Shown here one piece after another: positions 1 to 5,036 of a stretch of DNA of 5,236 bases; the first letter of the stretch is position 1, and every line of letters begins with the position of its first letter. Position numbers and translations under genes: made by a program. Source of the DNA: Prevotellaceae bacterium (lineage in GTDB: Bacteria; Bacteroidota; Bacteroidia; Bacteroidales; UBA932); assembly GCA_031285695.1 (NCBI GenBank), contig JAITVR010000017.1:1-5236 (forward strand). Direction: 5' to 3'. The notes under the pieces are model-generated. The model saw nothing but the letters and a program-made list of their open reading frames with translations. It was not told the DNA's origin and searched no databases.

Positions 1-750
1 GCCAATAGCGGTGTATATGAACACAATGGACAGACCGAAAACAACGGCTTTGCGAACTCCTTTGCTGCGACTTTGTCCGCGCATAAAAAACGAAATTGTC
101 ATGGGCAGCATGGGAAAAACGCAAGGCGTAAGCACGCCTGCAAAGCCCGCCAGCAGGGCTAATAAGAAGAACGTAAGCATTGAGTTGTCTTCGCTTTTCG
201 AAGTTTTTTCTGCGGTTGGTAAAATAATTTCCTGTGGAACAATGTTGGGTGCTGAAGCAATTTCGGGCGCGCAGCATTCCGTTTCCGCTTGCTCGCCAAC
301 GGAATTTATTTGCACCGAAAAATCATCGTTGAACAAAAGGCACTCCTTATCATTGCAGCATTGGTACTCTATGCTGCCTTTTATTTCTTTCGCAACGCCT
401 TGAATACTAAGAAGTTGTGTTAATTTTATTTCTTTTGAAAAATACTTTACGTTCATCTCAAACATCGCATCGTACTTTTCTTTCGGCTGATTTACTTCAA
501 CAAGATTTCCCGAAATTTTGTAGCTGCTGCTTGGCTCAAGCGTAATGGAAATGGGCATTGGACCATCTTCGGGAACGTTGACCGAATATACAATCCACGG
601 GTTTTCGATGCTTGCCGTTAGCTGCAGCTCGACTTCGTTTTCTGAATTTTTTTGTGCAGCAGCCGTCCATTTTACAGGCTGCTGAATGCCCTGCGCAAAG
701 AGCGAAAAGCTAATGCCGGCAAGCAGTAGAAGCGAAAAAAGTTTTTTCAT
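1..750 (-). CDS. dsbD: Thiol:disulfide interchange protein DsbD, N-terminal part (runs off left edge)
   Basis: I translated the minus strand from the ATG at 750 and it stays open for 250 codons to the window edge, so the gene is 3'-truncated only by the window. Residues 1-20 look like a Sec signal peptide (MKK, a Leu-rich core, then SLFAQ). Residues about 21-165 match the periplasmic DsbD alpha domain, with a YQCC....C motif (C131, C132, C137) where the family keeps its redox cysteine pair. After a polar linker, residues 191-223 form a membrane segment with the hallmark LTPCVFPM, where C210 matches the first redox cysteine of the DsbD membrane domain. A basic loop (R224, R228, K230, R233, K234) and a second membrane segment follow. 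Family knowledge: DsbD carries electrons from cytoplasmic thioredoxin to periplasmic thiol proteins. The rest of the membrane domain and any C-terminal thioredoxin domain lie outside. The gene follows the MmcQ-like gene by 11 bp and is probably co-transcribed with it. A CcdA-like or ScsB-like paralogue is a less likely reading. Confidence 0.9.
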   Translation of the reverse strand, partial: MKKLFSLLLLAGISFSLFAQGIQQPVKWTAAAQKNSENEVELQLTASIENPWIVYSVNVPEDGPMPISITLEPSSSYKISGNLVEVNQPKEKYDAMFEMNVKYFSKEIKLTQLLSIQGVAKEIKGSIEYQCCNDKECLLFNDDFSVQINSVGEQAETECCAPEIASAPNIVPQEIILPTAEKTSKSEDNSMLTFFLLALLAGFAGVLTPCVFPMLPMTISFFMRGQSRSKGVRKAVVFGLSIVFIYTAIG

Positions 751-761
751 AACGGTGAAAA

Positions 762-1130
762 TTATTCGTTATTTTGAGAGTTTAAAAGCAGCTCAGCGCG
801 CTGCGCTTTAGTCAGCTTTGCCACCACAAGCTTGTACGAATCGTCAATCCATTCGTAAATGAGCGAGTGGGGTAGCGCGCTTTTTATTTGTATGGTGTTC
901 CACATTTTTTTGTTCATGTGAAAACCCGGCGTAACTTCCGAAAACTGCTCGCGCAATTCAATGGCTTTTTCGGGCTCGCACTTGAGGTTAAGCCAAGCGT
1001 CATCATCAATGGAGAGCAGCGCAAACATTTTGTCGCACACCTTAAAAACCAGCGCCGTGTCGTCGAACGGAAAGCTCTCCGTTACGCCGTTTTTTGCAAT
1101 GCAGTATTCGCGTACTTCTTCAATGTCCAT
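762..1130 (-). CDS. MmcQ/YjbR family protein
   Basis: This 122-residue protein matches the small MmcQ/YjbR family (CyaY-like fold), close to the family's usual length. Visible family features are the early helix followed by SFPFDD (19-24), a strand-rich stretch with KMFALLSI (34-41), LNLKC.P (47-53) followed by a helix ending LREQF, the signature PGFHMNKKMWNT (68-79), and a C-terminal DDSYKLVV segment. The family is described as DNA-binding-like from its structure, but its cellular role is not established, so I give no gene symbol and no function. The ATG at 1130 is chosen because it gives the normal family N-terminus. A longer frame on this strand (1082-1306) is a different reading frame. 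A TATCTTTG box lies 51 nt upstream. The stop is 11 bp before dsbD, suggesting one transcript, though a functional link to DsbD is only a guess. Confidence 0.88.
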   Translation of the reverse strand: MDIEEVREYCIAKNGVTESFPFDDTALVFKVCDKMFALLSIDDDAWLNLKCEPEKAIELREQFSEVTPGFHMNKKMWNTIQIKSALPHSLIYEWIDDSYKLVVAKLTKAQRAELLLNSQNNE

Positions 1131-1158
1131 GGCAAAATTTTGTTTGCAAAAAAAGTAG

Positions 1159-1166
1159 TATATTTG
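1159..1166 (+). promoter_or_regulatory. Bacteroidota -7 box (TATATTTG) for the GDP-mannose pyrophosphorylase gene
   Basis: This is an exact match to TAnnTTTG on the plus strand, ending 53 nt before the ATG at 1220. TTTG at 1139-1142 could serve as the -33 element, but the 16-nt spacer is shorter than usual. The predicted start near 1170 gives a leader of about 50 nt. A weaker candidate nearer the gene is TATTTTTT at 1192-1199. Confidence 0.5.
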
Positions 1167-1181
1167 TGTTTGTGCTCAGCG

Positions 1182-1189
1182 CAAAGATA
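1182..1189 (-). promoter_or_regulatory. Bacteroidota -7 box (TATCTTTG) for the MmcQ-like gene and dsbD
   Basis: Read on the minus strand, this is an exact match to the TAnnTTTG -7 element of Bacteroidota promoters. It ends 51 nt upstream of the ATG at 1130, so transcription should begin near 1177 with a leader of roughly 45-50 nt. No TTTG -33 element is found at the usual spacing of about 19-21 nt, which lowers confidence. Confidence 0.55.
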
Positions 1190-1219
1190 CGTATTTTTTA
1201 ACCCGATTCGCTTTAAATA

Positions 1220-2308
1220 ATGCAAAATACAACCTACGGAATTATCATGGCAGGCGGCGTTGGTAGCCGCTTTTGGCCGCTTAGCCGCAACGCAAAACCC
1301 AAGCAATTTTTAGATGTTTTGGGCGTTGGCCGCACTTTTATTCAGCAAACTTTTGACCGATTGACCAAAATTATTTCTCCCGAAAACATAGTGGTGGTAA
1401 CGAGTCAAAGCTACAAAGAGCTGGTGATGGAGCAGCTTCCGTTGGTAAAAGAGGAAAATATTTTACTTGAGCCACTTCGCCGCAACACCGCACCCTGCAT
1501 AGCTTACGCAACGTATAAGTTGCTCAAAAAAAATCCAAATGCAACGGTGGTGGTTGCGCCTTCGGACCATTTAATTTTGAACGAAGCGGAGTTTGAAAGC
1601 ACGCTAAAAAAAGCGATGAAATTTGCCGAACAGGGCGAAAATTTGGTAACCATTGGCATAAAACCCAGCCGTCCCGAAACGGGTTACGGCTACATTCAAA
1701 TCATGGAAACCGTTGAGGAAGCTCGGGAAAAAGAGATTTGCAAGGTGAAAACTTTTACCGAAAAACCCAACGTGGAAATGGCAAAAGTTTTTGTCGATAG
1801 CGGTGAATTTTTTTGGAACTCCGGCATTTTTGTGTGGACTTTGCAGAGCATAAAATCGGCGTTTGAAGCCCACTTGCCCGAGGTAAGTCGCCTGTTTAAA
1901 AGTGGCGAAAATACTTACTACACAAGCAGTGAGCCACAATTTATCCTCGATACTTACGCCGAGTGCAAGGCCATTTCGATTGACTACGGCGTGATGGAAA
2001 AATCGGATAACGTGCACGTAATTTGCGCCGATTTTGGTTGGTCTGATTTGGGTACGTGGACTTCGCTTTACCTGCAATCGGAAAAAGATGAAAAAAATAA
2101 CGCGCTACTGAGGAGCAGCATTGCGCTAGACAACGTGAGCAACAGCTTGGTGCACACGCCCTCCGGAAAGTTGGTAGTGCTGCAAGATTTGGACGGCTAC
2201 TTGGTGGTGGACACCAACGATGTGCTGATGGTGTGCAAAAAGAGCGATGAAAACGAACTTAAGCAGCTTATTAATAATGTGTTGCTCGAAAAAAGTGCGA
2301 TGGCGTAA
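1220..2308 (+). CDS. manC: Mannose-1-phosphate guanylyltransferase (GDP-mannose pyrophosphorylase)
   Basis: The 362-residue cytoplasmic enzyme makes GDP-mannose from GTP and mannose-1-phosphate, feeding mannose- and fucose-containing surface glycans. The nucleotidyltransferase signature is clear: GIIMAGGVGSRFWPLSR (7-23), followed by KPKQF (26-30) with the catalytic-type lysine. Other family marks are EPLRRNTAPCIAYA (about 84-97), the metal-site region APSDH (113-117), GYGYIQ (about 155-160), TEKP (180-183), FFWNSGIF (197-204), and SIDYGVMEK with GWSDLGTW (273-280) near the C-terminus. The length fits the monofunctional form; the C-terminal cupin isomerase domain of AlgA/bifunctional ManC is absent. 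The first ATG is preferred because the next Met (M10) lies inside the nucleotide-binding loop. There is no Shine-Dalgarno sequence, only an A/T-rich TTTAAATA before the ATG. The gene stands alone and converges on mtaB with a 2-bp gap. Confidence 0.95.
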   Translation: MQNTTYGIIMAGGVGSRFWPLSRNAKPKQFLDVLGVGRTFIQQTFDRLTKIISPENIVVVTSQSYKELVMEQLPLVKEENILLEPLRRNTAPCIAYATYKLLKKNPNATVVVAPSDHLILNEAEFESTLKKAMKFAEQGENLVTIGIKPSRPETGYGYIQIMETVEEAREKEICKVKTFTEKPNVEMAKVFVDSGEFFWNSGIFVWTLQSIKSAFEAHLPEVSRLFKSGENTYYTSSEPQFILDTYAECKAISIDYGVMEKSDNVHVICADFGWSDLGTWTSLYLQSEKDEKNNALLRSSIALDNVSNSLVHTPSGKLVVLQDLDGYLVVDTNDVLMVCKKSDENELKQLINNVLLEKSAMA

Positions 2309-2326
2309 CCTTACAAAATCTCGCAC
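2289..2326 (-). terminator. Candidate Rho-independent terminator of mtaB, embedded in the end of manC
   Basis: On the minus strand, GTGCGA (2326-2321) and TCGCAC (2300-2295) form a perfect 6-bp GC-rich stem around a 20-nt loop, followed at once by six T's (2294-2289). The loop contains a smaller inverted repeat, GTAA/TTAC, that spans both stop codons. The upstream arm lies in the last codons of mtaB and the downstream arm and T-run lie antisense inside the last codons of manC. The plus strand has no T-run after the stem, so it should act only on mtaB. The long loop and short stem keep confidence moderate. Confidence 0.45.
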
Positions 2327-3594
2327 AGCATGTAACCTTCGCTGCTAATATTTGTCAGCTTTACCTTCACAATTTTATTTACCAGCTCAGCGGAGTACGG
2401 CAGCGCAACTTTGATGTAATTCTCGGAAAAGCCAAACATCATGCCGTTTTTGCGCGTGCTTTCAAAAAGAACGTTGGCATTTTGTCCTACATTTTTTTTG
2501 TAAAAATCAGCGTGTAAATTTTCGCACAATTCACCTAAGCGTTTTGCGCGCTCGGTAATTTTCACATGCGGCACTTGCTCCATTTCCGCAGCCGGAGTAT
2601 TGGGACGCTTAGAGTACGGAAAAACGTGTAGATACGCGGGTTGCAGCGTTTTCAAAAAGTTATATTCGTCCTCAAATTCTTCGTCAGTTTCGGTGGGAAA
2701 ACCAACAATTACATCAACGCCGATGAACGCCAACGGCATTTTTTTGCGAATGCTTTGCAGCCTTTCGGCAAATAATTCGCGCGTGTAGCGGCGGCGCATA
2801 AGCCCCAGCACGCGGTTGTTTCCGGCCTGTAGCGGAATGTGAAAGTGTGGCAAAATTTTTTGCGAAGCGGCAACAAAATCTATTACTTCGTTGGTAAGCA
2901 AATTCGGCTCAATGGACGAAATGCGGTAGCGCGAAATTCCCTCAACTTTTTCCAATGCTTGCGCGAGTTGGTAAAAATTTTCGTTGGTTGATTTGCCAAA
3001 ATCGCCAATGTTTACGCCGGTTATAATGATTTCGTGCACGCCTTGCGCTGCAATTTTTTGCGCTTGCGCCACAATTTTTTCAACGGAAATATTTCGACTT
3101 GCGCCGCGCGCTAGCGGCACTGTGCAGTAGGCGCAGTGGTAATCGCAGCCGTCCTGCACCTTGAGAAATGAGCGTGTGCGGTCGCCGGAGGAGTAGGCGG
3201 AAAAAAAGTTGAGAGTTGAGAGTTGCGCATTGAAAGTTGGCTGCGCGGAAAAATATTCGCCAATTTTTTGCGCAATTTCTCCCTTGTCTGCTACCAAATT
3301 TACCTCGGGCATTTGCTCCACTTCAAAAGGCTTTATCGACGAGTAACAGCCTGTAACGCAAATAGTTGTGTTGTTGTTTTCTTTCGATAATTTGCGAATG
3401 GCTTGCCTGCATTTTTTCTCCGATTGCTCGGTTACAGCGCAGGTGTTTACTACGTAAATATCCGCGCTGTTTTTTGCGGAAGCGTGTACAAAACCCATTT
3501 CGGAGAGCTGCCGTGCAATGGTGGAAGCCTCGGCAAAGTTGAGCTTGCAGCCGAGATTTACGACTTTAAATGTTTTGTTGAGAAAATTTGACAT
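2311..3594 (-). CDS. mtaB: tRNA (N6-threonylcarbamoyladenosine(37)-C2)-methylthiotransferase MtaB
   Basis: This 427-residue radical-SAM methylthiotransferase should convert t6A to ms2t6A at position 37 of ANN-decoding tRNAs. The N-terminal MTTase domain has its three cluster cysteines in NLGCKLN (C16), VNTCAVTEQSEKKCR (C52) and VTGCYS (C83). NTCAVT followed by KKCRQAIRK is closer to MtaB than to MiaB or RimO. The radical-SAM triad is in QDGCDYHCAYCTVPLARG (C150, C154, C157), followed by ITGVNIGDFG, FHIPLQAGN, the GVDVIVGFPTETDEEF segment and FPYSKRPNTPAAEM. A TRAM-like end occupies about residues 365-427 (FGFSENYIKV, VKLTNIS). The frame stays open upstream to 3708, but that stretch overlaps rsmA and has no family similarity; the ATG at 3594 lies right after a promoter box and puts the NLGC motif at its normal place. 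A short heptamer repeat encodes the linker at residues 118-130. The stop is 2 bp from that of manC. Confidence 0.93.
   Translation of the reverse strand: MSNFLNKTFKVVNLGCKLNFAEASTIARQLSEMGFVHASAKNSADIYVVNTCAVTEQSEKKCRQAIRKLSKENNNTTICVTGCYSSIKPFEVEQMPEVNLVADKGEIAQKIGEYFSAQPTFNAQLSTLNFFSAYSSGDRTRSFLKVQDGCDYHCAYCTVPLARGASRNISVEKIVAQAQKIAAQGVHEIIITGVNIGDFGKSTNENFYQLAQALEKVEGISRYRISSIEPNLLTNEVIDFVAASQKILPHFHIPLQAGNNRVLGLMRRRYTRELFAERLQSIRKKMPLAFIGVDVIVGFPTETDEEFEDEYNFLKTLQPAYLHVFPYSKRPNTPAAEMEQVPHVKITERAKRLGELCENLHADFYKKNVGQNANVLFESTRKNGMMFGFSENYIKVALPYSAELVNKIVKVKLTNISSEGYMLCEIL
3207..3241 (-). repeat. Degenerate heptanucleotide tandem repeat inside mtaB
   Basis: Five consecutive 7-nt units on the plus strand read AGTTGAG, AGTTGAG, AGTTGCG, CATTGAA and AGTTGGC. 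On the coding strand the consensus is about CTCAACT. The first two units are identical and the rest diverge. The tract encodes mtaB residues 118-130, in the linker between the MTTase and radical-SAM domains (NAQLSTLNF is the readable peptide). Confidence 0.6.
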
Positions 3595-3599
3595 GCGTG

Positions 3600-3607
3600 C
3601 AAAGGTA
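3600..3607 (-). promoter_or_regulatory. Bacteroidota -7 box (TACCTTTG) for mtaB
   Basis: Minus-strand exact match to TAnnTTTG. Only five bases (CACGC) separate it from the mtaB ATG at 3594, so transcription should begin at or next to the start codon, giving a leaderless or nearly leaderless mRNA. No well-spaced TTTG -33 element is seen; it would have to lie in or near the rsmA start. Confidence 0.6.
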
Positions 3608-3618
3608 CGGATTTTTTG

Positions 3619-3626
3619 TATCTTTG
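3619..3626 (+). promoter_or_regulatory. Bacteroidota -7 box (TATCTTTG) for rsmA
   Basis: Plus-strand exact match to TAnnTTTG, the same octamer as the box for the MmcQ-like gene. Four bases (AGCC) separate it from the rsmA ATG at 3631, again predicting a leaderless mRNA. The only upstream TTTG nearby (3587-3590) is 28 nt away, longer than the usual spacing. Confidence 0.6.
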
Positions 3627-3630
3627 AGCC

Positions 3631-4410
3631 ATGAATTTTGTTAGAGCAAAAAAGCATCTTGGTCAACATTTTTTGACCGACCTCAGTATTGCCGAACGCA
3701 TAGCGCAAAGCTTGGCTGCAGCTGCGCCCGATGTGCTGGAGGTTGGCCCCGGAACAGGCGTGCTTACGCAGTTTTTGCTCAAGCGTAATGATATAAATTT
3801 ATACGCTGCCGAGGTGGACGGCGAGTCGGTGGAATATTTGAAGCAGCACTTTCCGGAGCTCACGCCCCGATTGATGTTTGGCGATTTTTTGCGCATGGAT
3901 TTGTCCAAAATTTTTGCTGATAAATTTTGCGTAATCGGCAATTTTCCCTACAATATTTCGTCGCAAATTTTTTTCAAAATACTGGATTGCAAAAATAGCG
4001 TGCCCGAAGTTGTTTGCATGCTGCAAAAGGAAGTGGCGGAGCGTTTGGCTGAAAAACCAGGCACCAAAACCTACGGCATACTAAGCGTGCTGCTGCAGGC
4101 GTACTACGATATTGAGTACCTTTTTACGGTGCACGAAAATGTTTTTTCGCCGCCGCCAAAGGTAAAATCGGCAGTAATTCGCTTGGTGCGAAACGAGGTT
4201 GATAAGCTTGATTGCGATGAAAAATTGTTTAAGCAGGTGGTAAAAACTACTTTTAACCAGCGGCGAAAAACTATTCGCAATTCGCTAAAACCTTTGCTGG
4301 GCGAGCAAAAACTTGAACACGCACTTTTGGATTTGCGCCCCGAACGTTTGGGCGTGGCGGAATTTGTGGTGCTGACGAATGCGGTGGAAAAGCTTACCAA
4401 AAAAGTTTAG
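3631..4410 (+). CDS. rsmA: 16S rRNA (adenine1518/1519-N6) dimethyltransferase RsmA (KsgA)
   Basis: The 259-residue enzyme dimethylates two adjacent adenines in helix 45 of 16S rRNA during late 30S assembly. Family motifs run in order: KKHLGQHFLTD (7-17), the SAM-binding loop EVGPGTG (37-43), the acidic residue at the end of strand 2 (E61 in AAEVD), GDFL with D85, the catalytic motif NFPYNISS (N104, P106, Y107), LQKEVAERL, and FSPPPKVKSAV (172-182). NFPY in place of the more common NLPY is a variant I associate with Bacteroidota. A C-terminal helical region with FNQRRKTIRNSL completes the expected length, so the gene looks intact. The ATG lies 4 nt after a promoter box and there is no Shine-Dalgarno sequence. 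The gene is divergent from mtaB, another RNA-modification gene, and its stop overlaps that of the convergent phosphopantetheinyl transferase gene. Confidence 0.97.
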   Translation: MNFVRAKKHLGQHFLTDLSIAERIAQSLAAAAPDVLEVGPGTGVLTQFLLKRNDINLYAAEVDGESVEYLKQHFPELTPRLMFGDFLRMDLSKIFADKFCVIGNFPYNISSQIFFKILDCKNSVPEVVCMLQKEVAERLAEKPGTKTYGILSVLLQAYYDIEYLFTVHENVFSPPPKVKSAVIRLVRNEVDKLDCDEKLFKQVVKTTFNQRRKTIRNSLKPLLGEQKLEHALLDLRPERLGVAEFVVLTNAVEKLTKKV

Positions 4411-4427
4411 GAAATGCAGTAGGTAAG
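4388..4427 (-). terminator. Weak candidate terminator hairpin for the phosphopantetheinyl transferase gene
   Basis: On the minus strand CTTACC (4427-4422) can pair with GGTAAG (4398-4393) across a 23-nt loop that contains both overlapping stop codons, followed by C and four T's. The stem is short, the loop long and the T-run poor, so this may be chance. It mirrors the layout seen at the manC/mtaB convergence. Confidence 0.22.
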
Positions 4428-5030
4428 TGCCCTGTTGCCTATTAGGTGGTAGCGCAAATTGCAGCTTTTATTTTTTTCTTTTCCAAAAAAATGTGCGAGA
4501 ATTTCTCCTTCATTTTTCTCCTCAAATTTTTCTAAAATTATTTGCGAAGCAAAGTCAACACCTTGCTCGTTTGCAATTTTAAAAATCGTTTCTTTTGCGC
4601 ACCACGCAAGGCATTGCAGTGTTTGTGTTGTGCAAAATTCCTTTTCTTTATCGGACAGAAAACGTGCGGCTACGCACCCAAAATTTCGCTGCGTATTTTC
4701 AACGTCAACGCCTACTTTTTGTGTGGGGTGCAGCGCAATGGCAACTATCTTTTGCGTGTGCGAAATGCTAATATTTACGTTGCTTTCGGCAAGGTAAGGA
4801 GCGCCGCCGGAGTGATGATGCAGCGCATTTTTTATGCCAAAAAAATCGTGCAGTAAAAACAGCGTGGCAGCGCGCTCTGCTTGGCGTTTTTCGCTGCTGA
4901 GTACTTCAAATTCCTGCTGCTCTTGAGTGGAGTAAAATGTTTGCAGAAGCGAGTTTTTTATCTCCGAAAATTCAGCCACAACTACTTGCAATCCGTTGCT
5001 CTCATTGATATGTAGAAGCGTGTTGAGCAA
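4407..5030 (-). CDS. 4'-phosphopantetheinyl transferase superfamily protein, probable TTG start
   Basis: This 207-residue protein fits the Sfp/AcpT-type family, which moves 4'-phosphopantetheine from CoA to a serine on carrier proteins. Visible motifs are GGAPYL (75-80, where many relatives have G-K-P), ISISHT (87-92), GVDVE (107-111, with D109 and E111 as magnesium ligands), RFLSDKEKEF (123-132), and WCAKETIFK (143-151, with E147 and K151). Which carrier protein it serves (fatty acid, polyketide or other) cannot be told. The frame contains no ATG at all. TTG at 5030 is preferred because it keeps the VVVAEFSE strand (16-23) that starts the family fold and sits one codon after the stop of gldD. 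TTG at residue 14 and GTG at residue 18 are the alternatives. Transcription probably comes from upstream of gldD. The stop (TAA, 4409-4407) overlaps the TAG of rsmA. Confidence 0.88.
   Translation of the reverse strand: MLNTLLHINESNGLQVVVAEFSEIKNSLLQTFYSTQEQQEFEVLSSEKRQAERAATLFLLHDFFGIKNALHHHSGGAPYLAESNVNISISHTQKIVAIALHPTQKVGVDVENTQRNFGCVAARFLSDKEKEFCTTQTLQCLAWCAKETIFKIANEQGVDFASQIILEKFEEKNEGEILAHFFGKEKNKSCNLRYHLIGNRALTYCIS
4451..4478 (+). terminator. Candidate Rho-independent terminator of rsmA, inside the opposing gene
   Basis: AGCGCA (4451-4456) can pair with TGC-A-GCT (4460-4466, one bulged A) around a 3-nt loop, followed by TTTATTTTTTTC. It lies about 40 nt after the rsmA stop, antisense to the C-terminal codons of the phosphopantetheinyl transferase gene. 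T-runs are common in this DNA, so the hairpin is the deciding part and it is short. Confidence 0.35.
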
Positions 5031-5036
5031 AGCTTA
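5028..5036 (-). other. gldD stop / TTG start junction (TAA-GCT-TTG)
   Basis: The gldD stop TAA (5036-5034) is followed in the same frame by GCT and then TTG, the proposed start of the phosphopantetheinyl transferase. A single stop codon thus divides one continuous frame. Re-initiation by ribosomes that have just ended gldD is the simplest reading; no Shine-Dalgarno sequence is seen. Confidence 0.55.

Noticed and set aside
11..403. Plus-strand open frame of 130 codons
   Set aside because: It is antisense to the dsbD coding frame, which has a signal peptide, cysteine motifs and membrane segments; the plus-strand translation has no recognisable motif.
888..1220. Plus-strand open frame of 110 codons
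   Set aside because: Antisense to the MmcQ-like gene and running through its promoter region; no family features.
1604..2077. Minus-strand open frame of 157 codons inside manC
   Set aside because: Antisense to the conserved core of the guanylyltransferase; composition looks like a mirror of that gene, with no motif of its own.
1220..2308. Bifunctional AlgA/ManC (guanylyltransferase plus phosphomannose isomerase)
   Set aside because: At 362 residues the protein ends after the nucleotidyltransferase region; there is no cupin isomerase domain.
2311..3594. MiaB or RimO rather than MtaB
   Set aside because: NLGCKLN, NTCAVT with KKCRQAIRK, and ITGVNIGDFG fit MtaB better; the MiaB- and RimO-specific forms of these motifs are not seen.
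3595..3708. 38-residue N-terminal extension of mtaB
   Set aside because: The frame is open, but it overlaps the start of rsmA, carries no family similarity, and a promoter box sits just before the ATG at 3594.
4459..4856. Two plus-strand open frames inside the phosphopantetheinyl transferase gene
   Set aside because: Both are antisense to the family motifs of that gene and translate to unstructured, Cys- and Phe-rich sequence.
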